Below are positions 32,461-42,878 of a DNA stretch of 64,000 bases, piece by piece. The DNA is from Diaporthe sp. PMI_573. Taxonomy: Eukaryota > Ascomycota > Sordariomycetes > Diaporthales > Diaporthaceae. The stretch lies in NCBI GenBank assembly GCA_021399435.1, contig JAJTUP010000060.1:248001-312000 (forward strand). Direction: 5' to 3'. A program made the translations under genes and the position numbers. Below the pieces are notes generated by a model. That model was not told where the DNA came from, did not search any database, and saw only the letters and a program-made list of their open reading frames with translations. How positions within the stretch are numbered: the first letter of the stretch is position 1; each line of letters begins with the position of its first letter.

Positions 32461-34834
32461 ATGGAGTTCAATCTGCCTACGAGCCCTTGGCTGGAGGCTC
32501 CAGACTGTAAGTCCTCAAGCGTCCTGCAACTGAATTGTTGTTAAAGTGCACGAGTTAACCTTTCAGTTGTTCGCAGCCGCCATCGAGTTCTGGCACGCAA
32601 ACCGCACCGCCATAATCCTGTCTACCTTCACCGTTCTGGTACTTCTGCGCGTGTACTTGCATGTTACCGAGGGCAACGAGCCGCTCCATGTCTTCCCCAA
32701 GATCTACAACGAGAAGGCCAACCAAAAGGTTGCAATCCCAACCCCACCAGAGGACAAACTCGACGAGGCGAAGCACGTCAAGCCCGCGGGGCCGCGCAGA
32801 ATAAAGGGAGAGCTGAACAAACGGAGAGACGCACAAGCCTCTCCAAGGCAGATCAAGACACTGGTTTTCTACTCGTCCGTAACAGGCAACACCGACAAGA
32901 TCGCAAAGCAGTTCGTCGAGGACTTCTTCGGGCTGTTGCAAGCAGTAGAAAGCGGCCCCAACTGTACCTTTGCGAAACCGGAAGGCCTTGACTTGGCAGA
33001 AGCGGACCTGGACGAATACTTCATTGCACCACCCAAGCTGGGCGCCGACGGAGATGTTACTACGGAGTTCTTGTATCTTTTCTTGATGCCCAGTTACAAC
33101 ATCGACACGATCAACGACACGTTCCTGGAGCATCTAAAGGAGACACACCACGATTTCAGGATTGATACAGCACCCCTCTCGACCCTGCTTGGCTACTCCG
33201 TGTTTGGATTTGGTGACAGAGAAAACTGGCCAACGGAGGAAGAGGGCTACTGTGTTCAGGCGAAAGATGTCGACAAATGGATGGCAAAGTTGACAAATCG
33301 CAAGCGGGCCTACCCGCTGGGGATGGGTGATGTCAAGCGCGACGGCACGGAAAGACTGGGCGAGTGGACGAACGGACTCACTGACATCTTTGGCCAGCTG
33401 GCTCGCGATGGGACCCTGGGTGAGGGTGTTCCTGGCTCCGGAGACGCCGTGGAGAGCGATGATGAGGCCGACGGGGCCGAAGATGACGGAGAGGTTGTTT
33501 TCGAAGACCAGGAACCGGCCAAGCCGCGGAAACCGAAGTCTTCAGCAACACTGGATGACTTGGAGGATCTCGGCCGGGTGTTGCAGAACGCGAAGGACGA
33601 AGGCAGCGCGAAACCGACCGCACCTCTGGCCATCGACTTTACAACTGAATCGAAGCGGAAGGCGCCAGTTCAGACCGTAAAAGAGATGGTTCCAAAGGAA
33701 TCCCCGACCTTCAAATCTCTAACGAAGCAAGGCTACTCGATTGTAGGCTCACACTCCGGAGTCAAGATCTGCCGTTGGACCAAGTCTGCCCTCCGCGGCC
33801 GTGGCTCGTGCTACAAGTTCTCGTTCTACGGCATCAACTCCCACCAATGTATGGAGACCACGCCATCCTTGTCGTGCTCTAACAAATGCGTCTTCTGTTG
33901 GCGGCATGGGACAAATCCTGTTGGGACAAACTGGCGATGGGTAGTTGATCCTCCAGATTTGATTTTCAACGGGGTCAAAGAGGGCCACTACAAGAAGATC
34001 AAAATGCTGCGCGGGGTGCCCGGATTGAGGGCGGAGCGTTTCGCAGAAGCGATGAGGATCCGCCACTGCGCCTTGTCATTGGTCGGAGAACCAATTTTCT
34101 ATCCTCACATCAACGAGTTCTTGGAAATGCTGCACGGCGAACATATAAGCAGCTTCCTCGTCTGCAATGCGCAGCACCCTGACCAACTTGCTGCTTTGAA
34201 GCACGTCACGCAGCTTTACGTCAGTATAGACGCGAGCAACAAGGAGTCGCTGCGGAAGATCGACAGACCTCTACATAGGGACTTCTGGGAACGATTCCAG
34301 CGATGCTTGGAAATCCTGCGGGAGAAGAGGTTCAAGCAGCGGACAGTCTTCAGGCTGACACTGGTCAAGGGGTTCAACATCGACGACGAGGTGAAGGGGT
34401 ATGCAGACCTTGTGGAAAAGGCTCTACCCTGTTTCGTGGAGGTCAAGGGCGTGACATACTGCGGCACGTCAACTTCCTCGAGTGCCGGTCTTTCGATGGC
34501 AAATGTGCCATTTTATGCGGAGGTCTGCGAGTTTGTGACAGCGCTTGATGCCGAACTCAACAGACGGGGTCTTCAGTACGGCATCGCTGCAGAGCATGCC
34601 CACAGCTGTTGTATCTTGCTTGGAAGTGAGCGTTTCAGGGTGGACGGGAAGTGGCACACCCTCATTGACTACGACCGGTACTTCGAGCTGCTCGAGGAGA
34701 GGGGTCCGGACGGAGAATTCAGCCCGGAGGAGTACATGGGCGAGGAGACAGCAGAGTGGGCTACTTGGGGGAATGGTGGTTTTGACCCGAGGGATCAAAG
34801 GGTCGACAGGAAAGGCAGGCCGATTGTGACTTGA
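32461..34834 (+). CDS. tyw1: tRNA wybutosine-synthesizing protein 1 (TYW1), 767 aa
   Basis: Exons 32461-32506 and 32577-34834; splicing T|CC gives MEFNLPTSPWLEAPDSAIEF. Residues about 23-45 form one transmembrane segment (AIILSTFTVLVLLRVYLHV). A flavodoxin domain follows (about 110-260) with the FMN loop YSSVTGNTDKIA and GFGDRENWPTEEEGYC. An acidic linker (about 310-340) leads to the radical-SAM domain with cluster motif CSNKCVFC (Cys 449, 453, 456) in the typical METTPSLSCSNKCVFCWRHG context, and GEPIFYPHINEFLEMLH. The C-terminal block AEHAHSCCILLG is conserved in the family. TYW1 makes the tricyclic imidazo-ring of 4-demethylwyosine at G37 of tRNA-Phe, using pyruvate. The N-terminal membrane anchor suggests attachment to the ER or nuclear envelope. 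Confidence 0.96.
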
Positions 34835-35464
34835 GTACGAGTCGACGTGCGCCGGAGTTCCTGTAGTTGATATTGGATATAAATGACCATCTGACCGCAT
34901 TGGGTCGAGCATTCCATTCCTCACTCAGTGATGCCTGCACTCGAGAATATGGTTCAATATTGTAAATGCCGACATTCCAGAGCTTGAAGGCAGGATGTGA
35001 TATGAACCTCGTTGACAATATACTGCAACACAATTTTCACTCCCCGGCGCACCCCCTCTGACATCATCAACCCATTCGACACTTTACTTGCGATGCCTTG
35101 GCCTACCACACTCGAGCAAAATCTCTGGAAATCACTTTAACCACAGACATATTTGAATGGTCATCAATGCATTTTGAAGGTCTTCTAAAGTTCATTATCA
35201 CTGCCACTCCGCGCCCGCGCCCCATCCCGCCGCTTTCCTGTTATATGTACAGAATGGATCGTACAAAACTTCACCGCCGCGTCTTTTGTTCCTGGACTGT
35301 GTTTCACATCGTCCGCCCGACTTGTTCCACGGCATGCGCATCCCCCGAATTGTTTTGTGATAGTAGGCATTTCGCCCTCTTGGAGTGGAGGCTGGGAAGA
35401 TTTGGTTCGGCCGTGCAGACATTTTGCCTCAAAGCCTGCCCGTGATTCTTCATTTCGCTCTTAT
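34835..35464. other. Convergent spacer, TYW1 / TOM20
   Basis: Contains only 3' flanks of the two converging genes; frames at 34761-35033 and 35098-35445 show no domain. Confidence 0.5.
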
Positions 35465-36212
35465 TTAGTCCAGGCCGACGTTGGGCATGTCGGAGAGGTT
35501 CGCGAGGTTGGGCATGCCCGGGACACCGCCAGCGCTAGCCATGCCTTCCAGCCTCAGGCTGGGGTCGTATGCGATCATCTCTGCGAGCAGGTCGAGGATA
35601 GGCTGTTGGCGAAGCGGTGTTAAGCAAGATCCTTTTCCAGCACACGACATCACTTGGAGGAGAACTCACCTTCGGTACCGTCTTGTCGTAGATGTTGATC
35701 AGGTCTCCAGGTGTTGGGTAAACCTTGAGACCCTTGTAGAATGCCAGCGCTGCTTCCAGAGCGCGAGATGCTGCGTCATCGTTTCCGGTCAGCCACGAAA
35801 TCCACAATAAGGCTCTGACTTTGTGCCACACTCACGGTCTGCGCCCAGCTGCTCTCCCATCGTCACCTGGTCTAGGAAGTAGGCCTCCTTCTCCTCCACG
35901 CTCGTGGGGAAGCCCTCTTCCCTGGCCTCGTCGACGGCGGCCTTGATCTCGTGGCGCCTGTTCTGGGTCTCGACCTCGGACTGCTCCTTTGCCTGTCGTA
36001 CTTGCTTCCGCTCGTTGCGCCGCAGATGTCTCCTGAACTCGGGTTTGTTTCGTCGTGCGTGATCGAAGTAGACGGCATAGGCTGGGGAGCGGACAGGGTT
36101 AGCAAAGAAGCGCATCAATGGTCGTCTCTGCAGGTGCATCTATACCGAGGAGGCCGGTCGCCACTGCAGCGGCCGTTGCAGTCGCAATGACTGTGGTTTG
36201 CGATGATGCCAT
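35465..36212 (-). CDS. tom20: Mitochondrial import receptor subunit TOM20, 183 aa
   Basis: Exons (minus): 36146-36212, 35836-36081, 35670-35770, 35465-35602. The first exon encodes an N-terminal signal anchor ([20 protein letters not shown] then LLAYAVYFD), followed by the basic, highly charged region [20 protein letters not shown]. The receptor domain (about 70-145) includes [20 protein letters not shown] and a single TPR-like pair of helices ([20 protein letters not shown]). The C-terminus is Gly/Met/Asn-rich ([20 protein letters not shown]). TOM20 sits in the outer mitochondrial membrane and binds presequences of imported proteins. Length and organisation match the fungal family. It is divergent from EXO84 across 432 bp. 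Confidence 0.96.
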
Positions 36213-36644
36213 TGTGCGTCTGTGTGAGTTCTTCGGAGTCCCTTCTTGAGCAAGGAGGCCAATCGCGAAATAGAAAACGGGTCTTGCGGGAGGAGGTGGT
36301 TGTAAGACTTGTGCCGGTGATGAATGGTCCCGAGTTTGCAGAATGGTAGGTTTGCAAGGTTGCGACCGCTATCCAGTTCTTGGAGGTTGGAAGCTTGAAT
36401 GCTGGAGCTCATGGCCAATTTTTACGCCGGGGGTACGTAGGTACCTGGGGTCCCAGCAGTGATAAGTACGGAGTGCGTATACCCCTGTCGTGGCCAGCTA
36501 CCTAGGTACCTAACTGCCCAAAGTGACTACTGTACGAAACACATCTGCGGGAGAGGCCCAGAGCTTCCACCAACTTCCCTCCCTCCCTCCACGGCTCGCC
36601 CCGGTCCCTTCCAGCCAACGACTGATCAGCCATCGAAATCGACA
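36213..36644. promoter_or_regulatory. Divergent TOM20 / EXO84 promoter with TACCTAGGTACCTA palindrome
   Basis: A 432-bp spacer between outward-facing start codons. It holds GTACGTAGGTACCTGG (from 36434) and a near-palindromic TACCTAGGTACCTA (36499-36512). The second element is made of overlapping CCTAGG and GGTACC palindromes and is a candidate shared regulatory site; function is unproven. Confidence 0.45.
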
Positions 36645-38807
36645 ATGTCGGAAGAGAGGAGGGGAATCTCCCTCCGGAAAGGGGGCAAAAGAAACCCACG
36701 GCCCAAGATCAGCGCGCCCCGTCAGATCTCGGAGCCCATCGCCAACGATGGCGTCCCCGTCCCAAGAAGCTCGGGAGGCGCGAGGCCCATGGCTGCTGAG
36801 GTGACCCCTCGCCCGAGACCACCTCCTCAAGCTGGCGGCAAGACATCGGACTATGTGAAGCGTCGATACTCTACGCGGTACAATATCCCAGACAACTTCG
36901 ATGTCACGGCCGCACCCCCGATGCCGACTATGCCTACCCTTGACAAGTACGAGCCATACCGGAAGCCGGCGGCGGCGGCGGCGGAACCTCCAAGGTCACG
37001 GGGAGGCCCGGTCGGCGGAACGCCGGCTGTCGATGTCAAGTCCCTGAGAGATCCGAGGCTCAACCCTGATGCGTACGTCACCAGCGCGCTGGCCAATGCC
37101 ACCGAGGACGAGATACCGGACTTCGAGGATCAGCTACAGAAGCTCAAGACCCGGGCTTCGAACGACCTGCAGCAGAATGTGTACCAGAATAGAACTCAGT
37201 TCATCAAGATCAGCAAGGAGGCAGAGAAGCTTAAGGAGGAGATGCGGAATCTAAAGAACCTCATGTCGGAATTGAAGACGAACACGACAGTGCTCCGCTC
37301 TGCTTCTTCTCGGAACGAGGAGTCCCCCGGGACCAACGGGGACTCTTTCTCTTCTGGAATGAGCAAAAGAGACAAACGAAGCTCCGTCGTGGACAGAGCA
37401 GCTCTGTGGAACTCTCAGATGCAGGTCAGTACATGCAATGTGACCTGAAAGCGGCATTATAGCTGAATCTTGTGTGAATAGGCACTCTACAAGACGATCG
37501 AAGGGTCACAGAAGTTCTTGCCAAACTCGGTCGGTCGCCATATCATCCAGGATGCTGGGTCCTGGATTGAACTTGACAACGCGACGTACAAGTCGAGACG
37601 CTCCATCCAGATCGTCCTGTTGAACGACCATCTACTTATTGCGTCTCGTAAAAAGAGGAAAACGGACAATCCCGAGGCACGAGGCCCAGCGGTTAAGCTG
37701 GTCGCCGACCGCTGCTGGCCTATTCTCGACATTGAGGTCGTGGACATGGCAGGGAGTCACGATTCGTCTAGCAGCAGAACTAAGCTTACAGATGCCATCA
37801 TGGTCCGTGGCGTGGGACAAGGCTCTGTCATATACCGTACAGAGAAACCGGATGATCCTGAGAAGCGATCCCTCATGCTCAACATTCGCAAAGTAGTGGA
37901 AGACCTTCGAAGGAACATACAGTCAGAGAGAGAGGCGAACAACAAAGCCAAGGAGACCATCAACTACTTCGCATCAAGAGACCCGGGCCTTCTGCAAAAG
38001 ACGGAGCTCCTCGAGACGCTCTCCGATATCAAGGACATGCTCATCGAGGTGGACGGGAAACAGCAGAATCTGCGATGGGTCGAGGGCCAGATGGACGAGC
38101 TTGACATTGACATCGCCCTGCAGCGGATTGAACCGGCTGTGGTTCGAGTGGAGAAGCTCAAGAGCCTTTCCCGGAGCCTCAAGAACAATGCGGTCGCACA
38201 AGACTTCATCGAATTCAAGGTTGAGGAGAGATGCTCACGCTTGGCTGGGCTCATCACACGCGAGCTGAGCAGCACGCACAGCGAAGTGAGCAAGACCAAG
38301 CTGCACGTCAGCTGGCTTAGTCGGCTTGGCTACGAGGACCGCGCAAGAGAAGCGTATCTTGAGGCGAGGAGCAACATTATCCAGAAACGCTCTCGGTGAG
38401 TCTACTGACTACTGAGAATGAGTGATGCGGACGCTTGCTAACTTGCTCATAGCCAATGTGTCTTCCAGGGAGACCTTCACCTCTACATATGGCAGATATC
38501 CTTCGTGTACTTCACCATCATCAAAAACACGGTAGGATGCTTCCAAGGCTGCTTCCCGCCGCCCATGATGAGCGCCTGTGTCAAGTGGGCCAAGGAAGAG
38601 GTTGAGGCCTTCAATGTCATCCTGGCAAGACAGCTCAGCAGCACCGAGCACGGGAGCGAGGCGTGGACCAAGTGCATGGAGCGGGCCAAGGAGCATGCGC
38701 AGATGCTCTCTGATGTTGGACTTGATTTCCGAAACCTTGTTGGACAGGAACCACCAGCAGTCAGTGGAAATGTGCCTAATGAGCCGGTTGGACTGGGCTT
38801 GTCGTGA
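36645..38807 (+). CDS. exo84: Exocyst complex component EXO84, 682 aa
   Basis: Exons 36645-37424, 37482-38395, 38453-38807. Start MSEERRGISLRKGGKRNPRP is the first ATG in a good context; the open frame extends upstream without conservation. The N-terminus (1-130) is basic and Pro-rich and contains SDYVKRRYSTRYNIPDNFDV. A coiled coil (about 170-230, ENATEDEIPDFEDQL-like heptads) matches the Vps51/Exo84 N-terminal region. A PH-like domain follows (about 270-400: GSWIELDNATYKSRRSIQIV, LLNDHLLIASRKKRK), then the helical Exo84 C-terminal domain (SWLSRLGYEDRAREAYLEAR). EXO84 is part of the exocyst that tethers secretory vesicles to the plasma membrane at hyphal tips and septa, downstream of Rho/Rab GTPases. 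Confidence 0.95.
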
Positions 38808-39612
38808 GCTGGTTGGAGTGGGTTTGAGGAGGATTTCTTGCTAGAAAACATTTCTGTCCGCAGGGACGATTTTCCTTGCTGCAAAGCCTTGGGGCATGGC
38901 GCGATGCACGGATACGCTGTGGCAGTAGCTTGCATTGGAAGGTGTTGCAGATAAATCAAATATCAAAAAAGATCAAAATCACAAGCGAATCAAAATCGGT
39001 CGTCATTGTTGACCGGTCCCTTGCTTGTCCTGTAACCTGTAACCTGCTTTTATTTCCAGGTTTCCGTGTGGCAGCTGACTGATCGAGCTCCTTTGACGAA
39101 CGGCCCCTTTTTCGCCAGCAACCGACGGACTGCGGGGCGCAAGGGGCAATAGATCTAGTGTAGGTGGTGTAGGTGGCGTTTGAGGTGCAAATGGCTGGGG
39201 CTGCTTCTGGTCTGCACTGTCCGGCTGGCTCCACATTCCCTCACTGGCTTCGAGCGAGGGCAACCTTGGAACGGCCCCGACCTACCTAACTAAGCACGCA
39301 TCCCACCATCGACCTTCAGACAATCCCCATCACGGCCTTGATACCCCCCGTTCCGCATCCTTTCCGCACTCCACAGGAGCACATCGCAGTCCTGCGAGTG
39401 AGCTCCAGGCCCTTTGAAAACCCCGCTGCGACGACGACACCGAGCTGCAACCGCCGTCCTGCGAAAATCACCGACTGCTTCCTGCCGCGGGCCCAAAACG
39501 TCATTGTGTCCTGCCGCCGCGATCGAATCCCATCGACGACCTTGCGACGGCGAATCTCGTTCCTAGCAAGATAACATCACATCTACCGAACGAGGAGACC
39601 TCAGAGTTCATC
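38808..39612. other. Spacer between EXO84 and the PP2A catalytic subunit
   Basis: An 805-bp stretch including the EXO84 3' UTR and the GC-rich promoter and leader of the PP2A gene (39.3-39.6 kb). No gene or distinctive regulatory element was recognised. Confidence 0.5.
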
Positions 39613-40970
39613 ATGGACACTAACATGGAGGATGTCGGGCGCATTCCCGCCGACCTGCCCGCCGCACCTCCCTTGGAGCCTACTACCACTCCCACGTTGG
39701 ACAGTTGGATCGAGGGCCTGATGAGCTGCAAACAGCTCGCAGAGTTGGACGTTCAGAGGCTTTGTGAGAAGGTTAGCAGCCCTGCCGATATGATTGAGCG
39801 GCGACGGTCACCCTGTTCCCCGACAACCCAAAACACCATTGAGCCCTGACACCGTTGTTCCTTGCTCGCGTGCCAGCTGTCGGTGGCCCCAAGCTGACTA
39901 GGAATCACAGGCGCGGGAAGTTCTCCAGGACGAGTCCAACGTCCAGCCAGTCGTATGTGCTCTCAAGTTCCAGTCCTCTGCTGCCAAAGCGCTCACACAT
40001 GTGCAACAGAAATGCCCAGTGACCGTGTGTGGTGACATTCACGGCCAGTTCCATGATCTGATGGAGCTGTTCAAGATTGGTGGTCCAAACCCAGACACCA
40101 ACTACCTCTTCATGGGTTAGTGCTTTCCCCATCGTGAACGTCGCGAAGCCTGGACGCTAAGCACCACCCACAGGTGACTACGTTGATCGTGGCTACTACT
40201 CCGTCGAGACAGTGACCCTTCTCGTCGCTCTGAAGATCCGATATCCTCAGCGAATCACCATCCTCCGCGGCAACCACGAGTCGCGCCAGATCACCCAGGT
40301 GTACGGATTCTACGACGAGTGCCTCCGCAAGTACGGTAACGCGAACGTCTGGAAATACTTCACCGACCTCTTCGACTACCTCCCCCTCACCGCCCTAATT
40401 GACAACCAGATCTTCTGTCTGCACGGAGGTCTGTCCCCTAGCATCGACACCCTCGACAACATCAGGGCCCTAGACAGGATCCAGGAGGTCCCCCACGAAG
40501 GTCCCATGTGCGACCTGCTGTGGTCCGACCCTGATGACCGGTGCGGATGGGGAATCTCGCCTCGTGGTGCGGGCTACACCTTCGGTCAGGACATATCGGA
40601 GGCGTTCAATCATAACAACGGCTTGACCCTGATTGCCCGGGCCCATCAGTTGGTCATGGAGGGCTACAACTGGTCCCAGGATAGGAACGTCGTGACCATA
40701 TTCTCTGGTACGTCCCACGCGTCGAGGTTGTTCTTGCAAAGTTACATAACTAATATTTTGGAAGCCCCCAACTACTGTTACAGATGCGGCAACCAAGCCG
40801 CAATAATGGAGATCGACGAGCACCTGAAGTACACCTTGTAAGTTGCTCCCCGCTCAGGGAAGAGGCCGAGAGTGCGATTACTGACGGACTCCCTCAGCCT
40901 CCAATTCGACCCTTGCCCCCGTGCCGGTGAGCCCATGGTCTCAAGAAGGACACCAGACTACTTCCTCTAA
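39613..40970 (+). CDS. pph-1: Protein phosphatase 2A catalytic subunit, 328 aa
   Basis: Exons 39613-39771, 39911-39952, 40010-40115, 40174-40707, 40765-40837, 40898-40970. All phosphoprotein-phosphatase metal motifs are present: [33 protein letters not shown] and HGGLSPSID. The protein ends RRTPDYFL, the conserved PP2A tail whose final Leu is carboxymethylated to control B-subunit binding. The N-terminus is slightly longer than in animals ([20 protein letters not shown]), as in other filamentous fungi. PP2A dephosphorylates Ser/Thr in cell-cycle, septation and nutrient signalling. Intron 4 (40708-40764, GTACGT...GGAAG) is 57 nt with no in-frame stop; removing it restores the invariant [12 protein letters not shown], so the intron is real. 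Confidence 0.98.
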
Positions 40971-41849
40971 ACTCGATGCCTGGCCTTGCGAATTGGGCGT
41001 GCTGTGCAAAGAAAGGCTTAGAAGCAAAGAGCGTCGAGGTAGATTAGCACTACTAGCAACATATATGGCCATCAGTGGTGCATCCCTAACTTGTGAACCA
41101 TTAATCAACTGTTCCTCCGACTGGATCTTACCGCCCGCCTGGGAAAGTTTAGACAAGAGGGACAATATTAGACGTCATTTTGCATGTAATGCGTGCTCAA
41201 CTTGCACAGCTCGTGAAAAGAGCATGGCCTTGTCTCCAGCTCGAACGGTCCGGCTTACGTTGTTCACTGAGCAGCTGTTGATGCCCAGGTAGAGTACGTA
41301 CAGTAGTGTCACTGAGAACATGCCGCACCAGAAGGGCATGAAAGCACCAAGACATGAGTCTCAATGCATCTTGGCGAGGAGCCAAGTGGCATGGTCCCAC
41401 CGACTGCGAATACTTCCTGTGACCTGACCGGCTCACTTGGATAACATGGTGTGAGGTTCTTCCTGGTCATCGATTGGTGACTGCTGCTGAAACTACTCAG
41501 ATAATAATATGTATAAGTGCTTGCTACCGCGATCTCGAGGCGATCATCTTTATCAGTTGTATGGGTGCCAGGGTCATCATCCAATTTCGCCTGCCTTGAA
41601 GCCGGATGGATCTTCCTCGCCACAAGCATCGCCACAAGCTACCAAGTCCTTTGCGAAACGCGCTTGTTGCCATTCGAATGTCTATAATGTCTATACGCCA
41701 TCTAAGATTGTCTATATGAATGCATTACAACACAGCACCAGTGCCACTTGGGCCATTACTTATTGTTAAGTGGGGATATGACCCTCGAGGGGTCGCAAAA
41801 GCCGCCCAAGGCCCGAGGACGCACAACAGAACACGTCGGCGACGAGCGT
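40971..41849. other. Convergent spacer, PP2A / DUF3112 gene
   Basis: An 879-bp stretch of 3' flanking DNA from the two genes. Short frames (41197-41769) carry no motif; the sequence around 41.5-41.76 kb is AT-richer. Confidence 0.5.
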
Positions 41850-42878
41850 TCACGCAGAGTCGCCCACAAGCTCCTTATCCAGCTCCTCCCGCGCCTTGGT
41901 CTCCCACTCGCTCTGCCTCCTGCTCAGCTCAGCAGGGCTGTCGAGCATGATCTCGTCGCCGAACACGTCGCTCTCCCGGTTAACCGTCAGGCTGCTGCCC
42001 CCCGCCCTCACCGGCCCCTTGCCATCGTTCACCCTCTCGCCCGAGTAGTGACCGGGCCCGCTGCTGCCGTCGGGGACGTGGTACCGCCTGTCGAAGCGCG
42101 CGATGGCGTAGGCGTAGACGACCGCCAGCTCGATGACGAATATGAAACAATAAAAACAGGCCTTGGAGTGGTACCACGCCGGGTCTGCGGCGGGGCGCGG
42201 GGTGGTGAAGCTGACACCGATGCGGAACCCGGCGCCGAGGGCGAGGATGGTCGAGGTGAATAGGAGGAGCCAGATCTTGGTGCGCTGGCGGCCCTGGCCA
42301 AACTTCTCGGGGCGCGGGCGCGCGCGGGGAGTGGCGACCGCAAGGATCGTTATGGGGACGGGGAGGAAGGAAAGGACGGCGAGGAATGTCCCCGCGAAGA
42401 GCTGGATGTCGCGGTCGATGCGGCGGGTGCTCAGGTCGAGCGTGAAGAAGGCGTTGACCGTGGCGGCGATGACCATTATCAGGTTCGCGGCGACGCAGAA
42501 GTACAGGAACTTGAAGGCCCAGCCCAGCCCGCGCGACCACCCGAGGCGCGGGTGGTACGACCTGATGATGCGCTGCGCAAAGATGAGGTTGACGATGAAG
42601 AGGAGGAGGACGCCGGCCTGGACGAAGATGTTGGCCGCGATGGCGATGTTCACACTCCGCGGGCGGGAGGCCCAGACTATGCGCAGGACGAGGGTCGTGA
42701 TGCGGGCCATGCAGAAGCCGAACAGCAGGGCCGAGAAGACGAACTTGTGGTCCCGCTTGTGGTTGATCCTGAAGATGGTCAGGTGGGTCGCGGCGCCTGC
42801 GATGAAGAGGAGCAGCAGGACAGCGCAGATGGGGTCGTCGAGGGAGACGGCGGGACGCCCGCCCAGGAGAGCTGTCAT
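41850..42878 (-). CDS. Seven-transmembrane fungal protein (DUF3112-like), 342 aa
   Basis: Single exon. Seven hydrophobic segments are readable in order: ICAVLLLLFIAGAATHLTIF, FVFSALLFGFCMARITTLVL, an ANIFVQAGVLLLFIVNLIFA block, FKFLYFCVAANLIMVIAATV, FAGTFLAVLSFLPVPITILA, IWLLLFTSTILALGAGFRIG and FYCFIFVIELAVVYAYAIAR. The phrase RDHKFVFSALLFGFCMARIT and the aromatic-rich WYHSKACFYCF before TM7 resemble the fungal DUF3112 membrane proteins; function in that family is unknown. The 80-residue C-terminal tail is hydrophilic and acidic (FGDEIMLDSPAELSRRQSEW), probably cytosolic, as in GPCR-like proteins. The reading frame is very GC-rich, so the opposite strand also stays open. Confidence 0.82.
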   Translation of the reverse strand: MTALLGGRPAVSLDDPICAVLLLLFIAGAATHLTIFRINHKRDHKFVFSALLFGFCMARITTLVLRIVWASRPRSVNIAIAANIFVQAGVLLLFIVNLIFAQRIIRSYHPRLGWSRGLGWAFKFLYFCVAANLIMVIAATVNAFFTLDLSTRRIDRDIQLFAGTFLAVLSFLPVPITILAVATPRARPRPEKFGQGRQRTKIWLLLFTSTILALGAGFRIGVSFTTPRPAADPAWYHSKACFYCFIFVIELAVVYAYAIARFDRRYHVPDGSSGPGHYSGERVNDGKGPVRAGGSSLTVNRESDVFGDEIMLDSPAELSRRQSEWETKAREELDKELVGDSA

